DNA of 64,000 bases, taken from NCBI RefSeq assembly GCF_002079305.1, contig NZ_CP015039.1, forward strand, positions 3,519,501 to 3,583,500. The letters are read 5' to 3'. Below the pieces are notes generated by a model. The model was not told where the DNA came from. It saw only the letters and a program-made list of their open reading frames with translations, and did no database searches. Every line of letters starts with the position of its first letter. The first letter of the stretch is position 1. A program made the position numbers and the translations under genes. Origin of the DNA: Rhodovulum sp. P5 (GTDB lineage: Bacteria > Pseudomonadota > Alphaproteobacteria > Rhodobacterales > Rhodobacteraceae). Below are positions 21,168 through 32,945 of this stretch, piece by piece.

Positions 21168-21629
21168 ATGAAACTCAGCACCAAGGGGCGCTATGCGATG
21201 GTCGCGCTGGTGGACCTGTCCCTGCAGCCGGCGGACGGTCTCGTCTCTCTGTCGGAGATATCGAAACGTCAGGATATTTCGCTGCCCTATCTGGAACAGT
21301 TGTTCGTCAAGCTGCGCCGTGCAGGATTGGTGGAGTCGGTGCGGGGCCCCGGCGGCGGATATCGGCTGGCCCGCCCGGCGCCCGAGATCCGGGTGGCAGA
21401 GGTGCTGGTCGCCGTGGACGAGACGGTGAGCGCGATGCATACGGGTGCAGGCGTGTCGGGGGGCACCTCTGGCACCCGGGCGCAATCGCTGACCAACCGG
21501 CTTTGGGAGGGGTTGAGCGCCCATGTGTATGTCTTCCTGCACCAGACCCGTCTGTCTGACGTGACCGCGAACGACTTGGCCCCCTGTCCGGCGGTCCCGG
21601 CCCTGTTCCACGTGGTGGACGAGGGGTAG
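21168..21629 (+). CDS. iscR: Rrf2-family iron-sulfur regulator IscR, single-cysteine type
   Basis: IscR senses iron-sulfur status and controls cluster-assembly genes. The N-terminal winged helix is typical (MKLSTKGRYAMVALVDLS, then EQLFVKLRRAGLVESVRGPGGGY). The three-cysteine cluster motif of E. coli IscR is missing: the corresponding loop reads AMHTGAGVSGGTSGTRAQS. The only cysteine is Cys140 near the C-terminus. A one-cysteine IscR with unusual cluster ligation is described for Rhodobacter, and this protein fits that type. It heads the suf operon, and autoregulation is likely. Length is 153 residues. Confidence 0.9.
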   Translation: MKLSTKGRYAMVALVDLSLQPADGLVSLSEISKRQDISLPYLEQLFVKLRRAGLVESVRGPGGGYRLARPAPEIRVAEVLVAVDETVSAMHTGAGVSGGTSGTRAQSLTNRLWEGLSAHVYVFLHQTRLSDVTANDLAPCPAVPALFHVVDEG

Positions 21630-21707
21630 CGGACCCCGCCCCCGGTCGCGCGGGCCGCGCGGCCGCTTGATGGGGCATATCGGCCAATAATAAAGGGTAG
21701 AAGACGC

Positions 21708-22754
21708 ATGACGGCCCGCGTTTATCTGGACTGGAACGCGACGGCGCCGCTGCGCCCCGAGGCGCGGGCGGCGATGACCGCGGCCATGGATGTCGTCGGG
21801 AATCCCTCCAGCGTCCATGCCGAAGGACGCGCGGCGCGGGCCTTGGTGGAAACCGCGCGCGCCCAGGTGGCCGAGGCGCTGGGGGCGGACGGGGCCGATG
21901 TCATCTTCACCTCCGGGGCGAGCGAGGCGGCGGCGCTGGCCTGCGCCGGCCGCGGGCTGGTGGCCGGGGATATTGAACATGATGCGGTCGCGGCCTGGGT
22001 CGATCCGGCGCTGCCGGTGACCGGCGAGGGCCAGGCGGCGGTGGCAGACCCGGGCGCGACGGCCCTGCAACTGGCCAATTCTGAAACCGGCGTGGTGCAA
22101 GAGGTCCCCGCGGGCCTGGCCGTGTGCGACATGACGCAAGGATTCGGCAAGCTGCCGGTCGCCTTCAACTGGCTGGGGGCCGAGATGGCGCTGGTTTCGG
22201 CGCACAAGATCGGCGGCCCGAAAGGCATCGGCGCGCTCGTGATCCGGCGGGGGTGCGACATCGTCGCGCAGATTCGCGGCGGCGGGCAGGAGACGGGGCG
22301 ACGCGCCGGAACCGAGAACATTGTAGGCATTGCCGGATTCGGCGCCGCAGCGTGCGCCGCCTCAGCGGACTTGGCCGCCGGAAAGTGGTCAGAAATCGAG
22401 CATCTTAGAAGTATTCTAGAAAAATCGATTGCAGAGCGCGCAAGAGGGACTATTTTTGTCGGGAAAGGATCGCATAGGTTGCCCAACACTTCGTGCTTTG
22501 CCACACCGGGATGGAAAGGCGAGACGCAGGTGATGCAGATGGACCTCGCCGGCTTCGCGATTTCCGCGGGATCGGCCTGTTCATCGGGCAAGTTGCGGGC
22601 CAGCCGCGTGCTGCGGGCCATGGGACTGGGGGAGGAGGCGGCTGCCTCTGCCATCCGGGTCTCGATTGGGCCGGGCACGCAACAGGACGATGTGCTGCGC
22701 TTTGCGGATGCATGGTGCGCGGCCGAAGCAAGGTTTCAGGCCCGTCGGGGCTGA
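21708..22754 (+). CDS. Cysteine desulfurase (NifS/IscS-like)
   Basis: This PLP enzyme takes sulfur from cysteine as a persulfide. The 348-residue protein is shorter than IscS (about 400). It keeps the N-terminal YLDWNATAPLRPEA, the PLP lysine Lys167 in SAHKIGGPKG, and the sulfur-accepting Cys291 in SAGSACSSGKL. It sits between iscR and sufB, as in related Rhodobacteraceae operons that carry a second desulfurase (sufS) further down. Some conserved residues between 85 and 110 appear condensed, so its activity could be specialised. The ATG is preceded by AAGGGTAGAAG. Confidence 0.85.
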   Translation: MTARVYLDWNATAPLRPEARAAMTAAMDVVGNPSSVHAEGRAARALVETARAQVAEALGADGADVIFTSGASEAAALACAGRGLVAGDIEHDAVAAWVDPALPVTGEGQAAVADPGATALQLANSETGVVQEVPAGLAVCDMTQGFGKLPVAFNWLGAEMALVSAHKIGGPKGIGALVIRRGCDIVAQIRGGGQETGRRAGTENIVGIAGFGAAACAASADLAAGKWSEIEHLRSILEKSIAERARGTIFVGKGSHRLPNTSCFATPGWKGETQVMQMDLAGFAISAGSACSSGKLRASRVLRAMGLGEEAAASAIRVSIGPGTQQDDVLRFADAWCAAEARFQARRG

Positions 22755-22820
22755 GGCGAATTCAAACCGGCGCTGCCGCGCAGTGCGGCGGCCGAGACCA
22801 GAGAGGCGGACGAAAAAGAG

Positions 22821-24359
22821 ATGGCTGCTTTCGACAATGCCGAGGTCAAGGACAAGACCGAGATCAGGGAAGGGGTTGACCGGGAGACCGTCGAAACCGT
22901 CCAGTCCATGGCCGGAAAGTACAAATACGGCTGGGATACCGATATCGAGATGGAATATGCCCCGATGGGGCTGACCGAGGATATCGTGCGCCTGATCTCG
23001 GCCAAGAACAACGAACCCGAATGGATGACCGACTGGCGGCTGGACGCCTTCCGCCGCTGGCAGAACATGGAAGAGCCCGACTGGGCGATGGTCGAGTATC
23101 CCGAGATCGACTTCCAGAAGCAATACTACTATGCCCGCCCCAAGAGCATGGAGGAAAAACCCAAGTCGCTGGACGAGGTCGACCCCAAGCTATTGGAGAC
23201 CTACCAGAAACTTGGCATCCCGCTGAAGGAACAGATGATCCTGGCCGGTGTCGAAGGCGCCGAGGAAGCGGACGAGAGCCGCAAGGTTGCCGTCGATGCG
23301 GTGTTCGACAGCGTCAGCGTCGGCACCACCTTCCAGAAGGAACTGGCCGAGGCGGGCGTCATCTTCTGTTCGATCTCAGAGGCGATCCATAACCACCCGG
23401 AACTGGTCAAGAAGTACCTCGGCAGCGTGGTGCCGCAGACGGATAACTTCTATGCCACTCTGAACTCTGCGGTCTTCTCTGACGGCTCTTTCGTCTATGT
23501 GCCGCCGGGGGTGCGCTGCCCGATGGAGCTGTCGACCTATTTCCGGATCAATGCGGAAAACACCGGCCAGTTTGAGCGCACGCTGATCATCTGCGACAAG
23601 GAAGCTTATGTCAGCTACCTGGAAGGTTGCACCGCGCCGCAGCGCGATACCGCGCAACTGCACGCCGCGGTGGTCGAGATCGTGGTGCTGGACGATGCCG
23701 AGGTTAAATACTCCACCGTTCAGAACTGGTTCCCGGGCGACGAGAACGGCAAGGGCGGCATCTACAACTTCGTTACCAAGCGCGCCGATTGCCGGGGTGC
23801 GCGGTCGAAGGTGATGTGGACGCAGGTGGAAACCGGTTCCGCGGTGACGTGGAAGTACCCGTCCTGCATCCTGCGCGGCGACGACAGCCAGGGCGAGTTC
23901 TATTCCATCGCCATCACCAACAACTTCCAGCAGGCCGATACCGGCACCAAGATGGTGCATCTGGGCAAGAACACCCGCTCGCGGATCGTGTCCAAGGGGA
24001 TTTCGGCGGGGCAGGCGCAGAACACCTATCGTGGTCTGGTCAGCATGCATCCCAAGGCCAAGAACAGCCGCAACTACACCCAGTGCGACAGCCTTCTGAT
24101 CGGCGGCAACTGCGGGGCGCATACGGTGCCGTATATCGAGGTGCGCAACAACTCCTCTCGCGTCGAACATGAGGCGACGACGTCCAAGGTGGATGACGAC
24201 CAGCTCTTCTATTGCCGCCAGCGCGGCATGGACGAGGAAGAGGCAGTGGCCCTTGTCGTCAACGGCTTCTGCAAGGAGGTGCTGCAGGCGCTGCCCATGG
24301 AATTCGCGCTGGAGGCCCAGCAGCTTGTCGCGATCAGCCTTGAAGGCAGCGTGGGCTAG
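22821..24359 (+). CDS. sufB: Fe-S scaffold subunit SufB
   Basis: SufB is the main scaffold of the SufBCD complex, on which new iron-sulfur clusters form using sulfur from SufS. The 512-residue length fits. Family hallmarks are visible: [16 protein letters not shown] near the N-terminus, the core beta-helix with [35 protein letters not shown], and the C-terminal [21 protein letters not shown] shared with SufD. It lies directly in the operon, about 66 bp after the desulfurase. Confidence 0.97.
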   Translation: MAAFDNAEVKDKTEIREGVDRETVETVQSMAGKYKYGWDTDIEMEYAPMGLTEDIVRLISAKNNEPEWMTDWRLDAFRRWQNMEEPDWAMVEYPEIDFQKQYYYARPKSMEEKPKSLDEVDPKLLETYQKLGIPLKEQMILAGVEGAEEADESRKVAVDAVFDSVSVGTTFQKELAEAGVIFCSISEAIHNHPELVKKYLGSVVPQTDNFYATLNSAVFSDGSFVYVPPGVRCPMELSTYFRINAENTGQFERTLIICDKEAYVSYLEGCTAPQRDTAQLHAAVVEIVVLDDAEVKYSTVQNWFPGDENGKGGIYNFVTKRADCRGARSKVMWTQVETGSAVTWKYPSCILRGDDSQGEFYSIAITNNFQQADTGTKMVHLGKNTRSRIVSKGISAGQAQNTYRGLVSMHPKAKNSRNYTQCDSLLIGGNCGAHTVPYIEVRNNSSRVEHEATTSKVDDDQLFYCRQRGMDEEEAVALVVNGFCKEVLQALPMEFALEAQQLVAISLEGSVG

Positions 24360-24390
24360 GGCGCCGATGAATCCGTGGGAGAAGACAACC

Positions 24391-24702
24391 ATGATCGTCA
24401 CCACCACCCCCACCGTCGAGGGCAAGACCATCAGCGCCTATCACGGCGTTGTCGTGGGCGAAGCGATCCTCGGTGCGAACGTGTTTCGCGATATCTTTGC
24501 CGGGATCACCGACATCATCGGCGGGCGCTCCTCGGCCTATGAGCAGTCGCTTGCCGAGGCGCGGGAAACCGCCCTGCGCGAACTGGAAGAGCGGGCCGTC
24601 GCCAAAGGCGGCAACGCCGTGGTGGGCGTCGATCTCGATTACGAAGTCATCAACAACATGCTGATGGTGTCGGCCTCCGGCACGGCCGTCACGATTGCGT
24701 AA
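24391..24702 (+). CDS. YbjQ/UPF0145-family protein
   Basis: The 103-residue protein matches the YbjQ (UPF0145, putative heavy-metal-binding) family, with [20 protein letters not shown] at the start, [11 protein letters not shown] in the middle and the end [15 protein letters not shown]. The family forms pentamers, and its function is not established. The start at 24391 is supported by GGGAGAAG at 24377-24384; an earlier ATG at 24367 lacks such a site. Its position between sufB and sufC suggests a role in cluster assembly or metal handling, which is inference. Confidence 0.85.
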   Translation: MIVTTTPTVEGKTISAYHGVVVGEAILGANVFRDIFAGITDIIGGRSSAYEQSLAEARETALRELEERAVAKGGNAVVGVDLDYEVINNMLMVSASGTAVTIA

Positions 24703-24712
24703 GGACCAGACC

Positions 24713-25468
24713 ATGCTTGAAATCAAAAACCTCAAAGCGTCGCTTCAAGAAGAAGGCAAGGAAATCCTCAAGGGGATCAACCTGACGGTTGAAGCCGGCA
24801 AGGTGCACGCGATCATGGGGCCGAACGGCTCGGGCAAGTCCACCATGTCCTACGTCCTGTCCGGTCGTGACGGGTATGAGGTGACCGAAGGCACTGCGAT
24901 GCTGGACGGCAAGGATATCCTTGAGATGGAACCCGAAGAGCGCGCCGCGGCCGGCCTGTTCCTTGCTTTCCAGTATCCGGTGGAAATCCCCGGGGTTGGC
25001 AACATGACCTTCCTGCGTACCGCGGTGAATGCCCAGCGTAAGGCCCGCGGGCAGGAAGAACTGGACGCTGCCGCCTTCCTGAAAGAAGTTCGGGCGAAGG
25101 CGAAAGACCTCAAGATCGATGCCGAGATGCTGAAGCGTCCGGTCAATGTCGGCTTCTCCGGCGGGGAGAAGAAGCGCAACGAGATCCTGCAAATGGCCAT
25201 GCTGGAACCGAAGGTCTGCATCCTTGACGAGACCGACTCCGGTCTTGACGTGGACGCCATGAAACTGGTGGCCGATGGCGTGAACGCGATGCGCAGCCCC
25301 GACCGCGGGTTCCTTGTGATCACCCACTATCAGCGGCTGCTGGACCACATCGTGCCCGATATCGTGCACATCCTGTACAATGGTCAGATCATCAAGACGG
25401 GTGGCCCCGAACTGGCGCTGGAAGTCGAAAAGAACGGCTATGCCGACCTGATCGGGGAGGCCGCGTAA
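24713..25468 (+). CDS. sufC: Fe-S assembly ATPase SufC
   Basis: SufC is the ABC-type ATPase that energises the SufBCD scaffold. The 251-residue protein has Walker A GPNGSGKST, the signature FSGGEKKRNEILQ, Walker B CILDETDSGLD, and the SufC-specific LLDHIVPDIVHIL near the C-terminus. The start at 24713 begins the standard MLEIKNL, and an AAGGA precedes it. The stop overlaps the sufD start by one base. Confidence 0.97.
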   Translation: MLEIKNLKASLQEEGKEILKGINLTVEAGKVHAIMGPNGSGKSTMSYVLSGRDGYEVTEGTAMLDGKDILEMEPEERAAAGLFLAFQYPVEIPGVGNMTFLRTAVNAQRKARGQEELDAAAFLKEVRAKAKDLKIDAEMLKRPVNVGFSGGEKKRNEILQMAMLEPKVCILDETDSGLDVDAMKLVADGVNAMRSPDRGFLVITHYQRLLDHIVPDIVHILYNGQIIKTGGPELALEVEKNGYADLIGEAA

Positions 25469-26754
25469 TGGGATTGCCGCAGGCGAAACAGACCGCAACC
25501 GAAGCGCGGCTGGAGGTTCTGTCGCGGCCGGAGAACGCCGGCTGGACCAGCCTGCCGCGCTCTGCCGCCCAGGCGCGGGTCATGGCGATGGGCCTGCCTG
25601 CGCGGCGCGATGAATACTGGCGTTTCACCAACCCCGCCGATCTGATCGCGCCGTCCCCGATCCCGGCGCGCGTCGCCCCGCCGGTGGAGACGATGACCTT
25701 CGACACGATGGACCGGGTCAAGCTGGTCTTCGTGGACGGTGTATTCGATGCCGAGGCGTCGGACGATCCGGAATTGGCCGGGGTGGAGATCTCCCGCCTC
25801 GCCGATGCGCAGACGCAGGACATTCACTGGGCCTCGGCGCTCTATGGCACGCTGGAGGCGCAATCCCACGAACATGTGCACCGGCCGCTGGCGGCGCTGA
25901 ACACCGCCTTTGCGACCGACGGCGTGCTGATCCGGGCGACGGGGCGGGCCGAAAAGCCGGTCAACCTCATCTACCTTCACAAGTCGGAGGCGTCCGACGC
26001 GATCCTGCACCACTGCATCCGGGTCGAGGAAGGCGCAGACCTGACCGTTCTGGAAAACGGGCCGGCCGCGGCGCGCTTCAACAAGGTGATGGAGATCGAC
26101 ATCGCCGATGGCGGTGCCTTCCACCATGTCCGCACCCAAGGCCGCGATCATGAGCGCAGGGCCGCGACGCATGTCTTCGCGCGACTGGGCAAGGAAAGCA
26201 CCTTCAAGTCGTTCACCATGACCATGAACGGCGCGCTGACCCGCAATGAATGCGTGATCGAGTTCACCGGTGACAATGGGGTTGCCCATGTCGCGGGTGC
26301 CTGCATGGGCGATGGTACCTTCCTGCATGACGACACCGTCTTCATCACCCACGATGCGGAGCATTGCGAAAGCCGTCAGGTGTTCAAGAAGGTGCTGAAG
26401 AACGGCGCGACCGGCGTGTTCCAGGGCAAGATTCTCGTCCAGCCGGGCGCGCAGAAGACCGATGGGTATCAGATTTCCCAGTCTCTGCTTCTGGATGACG
26501 ACAGCCAGTTCCTCGCCAAACCAGAACTTGAGATCTATGCCGACGACGTCGCGTGCTCGCACGGGTCCACAAGCGGCGCCATCGACGAGACGGCGTTGTT
26601 CTACCTCCGCTCCCGCGGGGTGCCGAAGAGTGAGGCACAGGACCTCATGGTGCTGTCCTTCCTTGCCGAAGCGATCGAGGAGATCGAGTCGGAAGAGATC
26701 CGCGAAGAGATCGTCGGACGCCTGGCCGCATGGCTGGGACGTCACCGGGGCTGA
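25468..26754 (+). CDS. sufD: Fe-S assembly subunit SufD
   Basis: SufD is the SufB paralogue that completes the scaffold dimer and aids iron entry. The 428-residue protein shows the SufB/SufD core (ACMGDGTFLHDDTVFITHDA, FQGKILVQPGAQKTDGYQ, ACSHGSTSGAIDETALFYL). The terminal segment SRGVPKSEAQDLMVLSFLAE matches the family C-terminus. Translation is coupled to sufC through TAATG. Confidence 0.95.
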   Translation: MGLPQAKQTATEARLEVLSRPENAGWTSLPRSAAQARVMAMGLPARRDEYWRFTNPADLIAPSPIPARVAPPVETMTFDTMDRVKLVFVDGVFDAEASDDPELAGVEISRLADAQTQDIHWASALYGTLEAQSHEHVHRPLAALNTAFATDGVLIRATGRAEKPVNLIYLHKSEASDAILHHCIRVEEGADLTVLENGPAAARFNKVMEIDIADGGAFHHVRTQGRDHERRAATHVFARLGKESTFKSFTMTMNGALTRNECVIEFTGDNGVAHVAGACMGDGTFLHDDTVFITHDAEHCESRQVFKKVLKNGATGVFQGKILVQPGAQKTDGYQISQSLLLDDDSQFLAKPELEIYADDVACSHGSTSGAIDETALFYLRSRGVPKSEAQDLMVLSFLAEAIEEIESEEIREEIVGRLAAWLGRHRG

Positions 26755-26756
26755 CC

Positions 26757-27248
26757 TTGGCCGTCACCCGCGATATCGCCGCGACGTGGCGCGCACCCCG
26801 CGCCACGATCCGGCGGCTCTTGCAGGCAGGTCCGCGCGAAGACCGGGCCATCGTCTATCTGATGGTGGCCTGTTTCCTGATCTTCATCGCCCAATGGCCC
26901 CGCCTTGCGCGTGAATCCTTTCTGCATCCCGAGATTCCGCTAGAGGCGCGCCTGGGCGGCGCCCTGATGGCGTGGATGTTCCTGATGCCGCTCTTCTTCT
27001 ACGGCTTTGCCGCCTTCAGCCACCTTTTGGCCCGTATGCTGGGTGGCAAGGGAACGTGGTTCGGGGCAAGGCTGGCACTGTTCTGGGCGTTGCTGGCGGT
27101 CTCTCCCGTGTGGCTTCTGCACGGACTTGTGGCGGGCTTCATCGGCGGAGGAATGGCGCTTTCGCTTGTCGCAACCGTCCTTGCGGTTGCGTTTCTGGCG
27201 ATCTGGCTGTTGTCTCTGGCAGAGGCCGAGGCGTTCGGCCGTGCCTGA
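26757..27248 (+). CDS. YIP1-family membrane protein 1
   Basis: The roughly 163-residue protein has four or five membrane helices and matches the bacterial YIP1 family. The N-terminal motif AVTRDIAATWRAPRATIRRLLQ suggests the TTG at 26757 as start (M-A-V-T-R-D-I). An in-frame ATG at 26730 would overlap sufD by 25 bases. The family has no established function in bacteria. It is followed at once by a second YIP1-like gene, and both lie inside the suf operon. Confidence 0.7.
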   Translation: MAVTRDIAATWRAPRATIRRLLQAGPREDRAIVYLMVACFLIFIAQWPRLARESFLHPEIPLEARLGGALMAWMFLMPLFFYGFAAFSHLLARMLGGKGTWFGARLALFWALLAVSPVWLLHGLVAGFIGGGMALSLVATVLAVAFLAIWLLSLAEAEAFGRA

Positions 27249-27267
27249 CATACCGAGACATCCGCTC

Positions 27268-27870
27268 ATGACAGACCCCCGCCCCTCTCTGCTTGCGCTG
27301 GCCCGTGACACGGTCAGCGATCCTGCCACCGGTGCAAGGCGCGTTCTGGCCCTTGCCCCCGGCGAAGGCGTCTTGTGGGAGGCGCTTGTGGCCATGGTCG
27401 CGGTCGGTGTACTGCTGAGCGAACTGAACAACTACCTGATCGGGTCTCCGACGGGGCTCGTCCCGCAGATGCTGGTGGCCAATCCACTCCTGACCGCGGT
27501 CAGCCAGTTCGGGCTGTTGGTCGTGGCAATCTACGCGATCCATTTCATTGGACGCGCGGTCGGTGGCACGGGGACCTTTGCCGGGGCCATGGCCCTTACG
27601 GTCTGGCTGCAATTCATCATGGTCTGCCTGCAGGTGGTCCAGATCGTGTTCCTGATCATAATGCCCCCCATTGCAAGCCTGATCGGGATTCTCGGCCTTG
27701 GCCTGTCTCTTTGGCTTCTCAGCCATTTCGTAGCCGTGCTTCATGGCTTTCCCTCGGTGCTGAAAACCTTCGTCGGTATCATCGCATCGACGGTGGGCAT
27801 CGCTTTCGGCATGACCCTGATCATGACCATCCTTGGCATAACACTTGGCGGAGCCGTCTCCGATGTATGA
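27268..27870 (+). CDS. YIP1-family membrane protein 2
   Basis: The 200-residue protein has about five membrane helices, starting with VLWEALVAMVAVGVLLSEL, and shares the YIP1-like layout of its upstream neighbour though the two differ in sequence. The gene overlaps the sufS start by eight bases. Conserved placement between sufD and sufS suggests co-expression with cluster assembly; a direct role is not shown. Confidence 0.7.
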   Translation: MTDPRPSLLALARDTVSDPATGARRVLALAPGEGVLWEALVAMVAVGVLLSELNNYLIGSPTGLVPQMLVANPLLTAVSQFGLLVVAIYAIHFIGRAVGGTGTFAGAMALTVWLQFIMVCLQVVQIVFLIIMPPIASLIGILGLGLSLWLLSHFVAVLHGFPSVLKTFVGIIASTVGIAFGMTLIMTILGITLGGAVSDV

Positions 27871-29101
27871 TGAAAAAGCACCGTTCGACGTGGAAAAGAT
27901 CCGCGCCGATTTCCCGATCCTCTCGCGTGAGGTGAACGGCAAACCCCTTGTCTATCTCGACAACGGCGCGTCTGCGCAGAAGCCGCAGGTGGTGATCGAT
28001 GCGGTGACCCGCGCCTATGCGGAGGAATACGCAAACGTCCATCGTGGCCTGCACTATCTGTCGAACCTCGCAACCGACAAGTATGAGGCTGTGCGGGGTA
28101 TCATCGCGCGGTTTCTTGGGGCGGCGGATGAAGACGAGATCGTGTTTACCTCCGGCGCGACCGAGGGGATCAACCTCGTCTCCTACGCCTGGGCCGCCCC
28201 GCGGATGGAGCCGGGCGACGAGATCGTGCTGTCGGTCATGGAGCACCACGCCAATATCGTGCCGTGGCACTTCCTGCGCGAACGGCAGGGCGTGGTCCTG
28301 AAATGGGTGGATGTCGACGTCAACGGCAACCTCGACCCGCAGGCGGTAATCGATGCCATCGGCCCGAAAACCAGGCTGGTCGCCGTGACCCACATGTCGA
28401 ACGTGCTGGGAACAGTCGTCGACGTGGCCTCGATCGTGAAGGGCGCCCATGACAAGGGCGTGCCGGTGCTGGTCGATGGCAGTCAGGGCGCGGTGCACCA
28501 GCCGGTCAATGTCGATGCCCTTGGCGCCGATTTCTATGTCATCACGGGGCACAAGCTTTATGGCCCCTCGGGGTCTGGCGCGATCCATATCAAGAAGGAC
28601 CGGATGGCCGAGATGCGTCCCTTCCTTGGCGGGGGCGACATGATCCGTGAGGTGCACAAGGACATCGTCACCTATGCCGATCCGCCGATGAAGTTCGAGG
28701 CGGGAACCCCCGGCATCGTGCAGCAGATCGGTCTTGGCGTGGCGCTGGACTACATGATGGGCGTCGGGATGGAGGCCATTGCCGCCCATGAAAAGGCGAT
28801 CACCGCCTATGCGATGGAGCGGCTTTCAGGGCTGAACTGGTTGCAGGTGCAGGGCCGGTCGGACAGCCGTGGCGCGATATTCTCCTTCGTTCTCGAAGGC
28901 CCCGCCCACGCCCATGACATTTCCACCGTTCTCGACAAGAAGGGCGTGGCGGTGCGCGCGGGCCACCACTGCGCCGGGCCGCTGATGGATCATCTTGGGA
29001 TTTCGGCCACCTGCCGGGCATCCTTTGCGATGTACAACACCAACGCGGAAGTCGACAAACTGGTCGAGGCGCTGGAACTTTGTCACGAATTGTTCGCCTG
29101 A
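27863..29101 (+). CDS. sufS: Cysteine desulfurase SufS
   Basis: SufS supplies persulfide sulfur to SufBCD. The roughly 412-residue protein has the type II desulfurase pattern: YLDNGASAQKP near the start, the PLP lysine Lys231 in ITGHKLYGPSG, and the sulfur-carrying Cys370 in RAGHHCAGPLM, followed by SATCRASFAMYNT. The start at 27863 follows GGAG with nine bases of spacing; an in-frame upstream codon at 27845 lies inside the YIP1 gene. It is the last gene of the suf operon seen here; no SufE homologue is visible in the window. Confidence 0.95.
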   Translation: MYDEKAPFDVEKIRADFPILSREVNGKPLVYLDNGASAQKPQVVIDAVTRAYAEEYANVHRGLHYLSNLATDKYEAVRGIIARFLGAADEDEIVFTSGATEGINLVSYAWAAPRMEPGDEIVLSVMEHHANIVPWHFLRERQGVVLKWVDVDVNGNLDPQAVIDAIGPKTRLVAVTHMSNVLGTVVDVASIVKGAHDKGVPVLVDGSQGAVHQPVNVDALGADFYVITGHKLYGPSGSGAIHIKKDRMAEMRPFLGGGDMIREVHKDIVTYADPPMKFEAGTPGIVQQIGLGVALDYMMGVGMEAIAAHEKAITAYAMERLSGLNWLQVQGRSDSRGAIFSFVLEGPAHAHDISTVLDKKGVAVRAGHHCAGPLMDHLGISATCRASFAMYNTNAEVDKLVEALELCHELFA

Positions 29102-29198
29102 TCGAGGTTCGATAGCGACTTGACCATGTCGCTTTCTGGCCTTTCCTGGCGCCCTTTGGTAACCTCCCCCTCAATCTGGAAACGCAGGGGGAAAGACC

Positions 29199-30208
29199 AT
29201 GACGTCGCTGACCACGGCCGACGAGATTTCGGAAATTGCCTTCGGGTTCATGGGCTCGAAGGCGCTTTTCGCAGCCCTTGAGGCCGGCGTTTTCACCAGG
29301 ATCGCCAAGGGAGCCTGCACGCCCGCCGCGCTGGCATCCGAGACGGCGCTTGAGGAAGATCGGGCGGAAACGCTTCTGACCGCGCTTGCGGGCATGGGGC
29401 TTGTGACGCCATCCGATGGCCGGTTCGAGAACTCCCCCGCGGCAGAGGCGTTTCTTGTGAAGGGCGCCAAGTACGACTTCGGCGACTACCTGCGCCTGCA
29501 GGTCGGCCAACAGATGTACGGCCTGCTTGATCAGATCGACGACGCGCTGACCGGCCGGCTGCCGGCGGAGGCCACGGCCTCCTATGCCGACTGGTTTTCC
29601 GACCCCGAGGAGGCACGGCTCTATTCAGAGTCGCAGCATGCCGGATCGCTTGGCCCTGCGCGCCAGGTGGTCAAACGGGTGGACCTGTCGGGCGCAAGGA
29701 CGCTGCTGGATGTGGGGGGCGGGACCGGGGCGTTCGCGATCACCTTGTGCAAGGCCTTTCCCGACCTTTCCGCGACGATTGTCGATTTCCCGAACGTGGC
29801 GGTCCTTGGGCAGGACTATGTGGCAAAGGCCGGGCTGTCTGACCGCATCGCCTATGTCGAGGGCGACGCGTTGAAAACGGACTGGCCGCGGCAGCAGGAC
29901 GTGATCCTGATGTCCTATCTCTTCTCCGGCGTTCCGGGCGAGGCGCATGATGGCCTGATCGCGCGGGCCTTCGAGCACCTGGCGCCGGGCGGCCGGCTGT
30001 TGATCCACGACTTCGTCGTTCACGCGGACCGCAGCGGGCCAAAGCTGGCCGCACTCTGGCAGCTTCAGCACACGGCGTTCACCCCTCGCGCGCGCTCGGT
30101 CGACGAGGCGTGGCTGGCCACGGCCCTGTCTGCCGCCGGGTTCGAACAGGTGGAGATCGGTCCGATGATCCCCGAGATGACGATGCTGGCGCAGGGTCGC
30201 AAACCGGC

Positions 30209-30212
<4 letters not shown>
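29199..30212 (+). CDS. SAM-dependent O-methyltransferase-like protein
   Basis: The 337-residue protein has an N-terminal winged-helix dimerisation domain (about residues 1-95) and a C-terminal Rossmann fold with SAM motif [13 protein letters not shown] and a later GDALKTDWP. This is the layout of plant-type and hydroxyneurosporene/acetylserotonin O-methyltransferases. The final loop [12 protein letters not shown] is typical. In photosynthetic Rhodobacteraceae the carotenoid enzyme CrtF has this architecture, but here there is no pigment gene nearby, so the substrate is open. Its stop codon is the last chromosomal coding base before the split tRNA. Confidence 0.75.
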
Positions 30213-32054
<1,842 letters not shown>

Positions 32055-32062
<8 letters not shown>

Positions 32063-32411
32063 CCTTTCTGGCGGCCCGCACGCCCGCCAATGTGTTGAAA
32101 TCCTCGCTCAAGGCGTTCTGGCCCGAGTCTACCCCATCCGAATCGCCTTGAGCGGGCCTATCAATCACGTTTTCGACTTTTCCACAGGCTTCTTGCACCG
32201 GGTGAACGCCGAAGCCGAGATCGGCGAAGTTCACAAGAATGCCCCACAGCGCCAGGATGATCGCATCCTTCTCTGCATCCGGCAGGTCCGGGTCATCGAA
32301 AACTTCCCGGTACTTTGCCATATCGATGCCGACGCTGCACATCGGCGTTGTCTGGAGCGCCAGACCCAATGCCGAGGCCAAGTCCGGCGTGCCGTCAAAT
32401 GTCTTGTTCAT
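32055..32411 (-). CDS. Hypothetical protein upstream of the recombinase
   Basis: The 118-residue protein is acidic and soluble, with a helix around [34 protein letters not shown] (two pieces) and a polar C-terminus. I recognise no family. It overlaps the recombinase start by eight bases and is co-oriented, so it is probably co-translated and could assist or regulate recombination. A directionality-factor role is a guess with no helix-turn-helix seen to support it. The ATG is preceded by AAGGGTGG. Confidence 0.6.
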
Positions 32412-32621
32412 CGTTCACCACCCTTTCTATGAACACGCGACGGAGTTGCCCGACATTTGGTCGGACCGTTGTTCGTCTCCGTCGCTCTCTCGAAGGGTTG
32501 CCCCGCGATACTCGCGAGGTGGGCCAATCAGATCAATGCTGCGCCGCACCATGAAACCCCGCGGTTCCTGCGGCTTTTGCCCATATCCCATTTTACCACG
32601 CCCCCGAATTATCATGCAAAT

Positions 32622-32942
32622 TCACCTCTCATGCTCTGACCCCCGGTAGTCCCTGGCTGTCCCGAAATCCCGCTGCGTCTTGACCGCGCCGCTGCGGAAT
32701 TCCGCCCGCATCCGGTTGATCCGGGCGCGGTGTTCGTCTTGTGCTGCCGCCCGCGCGGCACCGTCGATTGCCGGATCGTCGATATGCAGCTCTGGCGCGG
32801 GATCGCTGGGCTCGCGGGCCGACAGCCAATCAAGGCTTTCGCGCGTGCGGATGCCGTGCCCCGCCAGCTTGGCGGGATCGGGCAGACCCTCACGACGCCA
32901 GGTAGATTTCGGGTCTGCCGCTTGATCGAACGCCTTCTTCAC
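32622..32942 (-). CDS. Hypothetical accessory protein of the element
   Basis: The 106-residue protein is highly charged and probably helical, with no signal peptide or membrane span. It starts MKKAFDQAADPKSTWRREG and ends in a polar RDYRGSEHER tail. No family is recognised. It starts three bases after the next gene upstream (stop at 32946), so the two are probably translated together. About 210 bp without any gene separate it from the gene at 32411; I see nothing specific there. Confidence 0.5.
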   Translation of the reverse strand: MKKAFDQAADPKSTWRREGLPDPAKLAGHGIRTRESLDWLSAREPSDPAPELHIDDPAIDGAARAAAQDEHRARINRMRAEFRSGAVKTQRDFGTARDYRGSEHER

Positions 32943-32945
32943 CGC

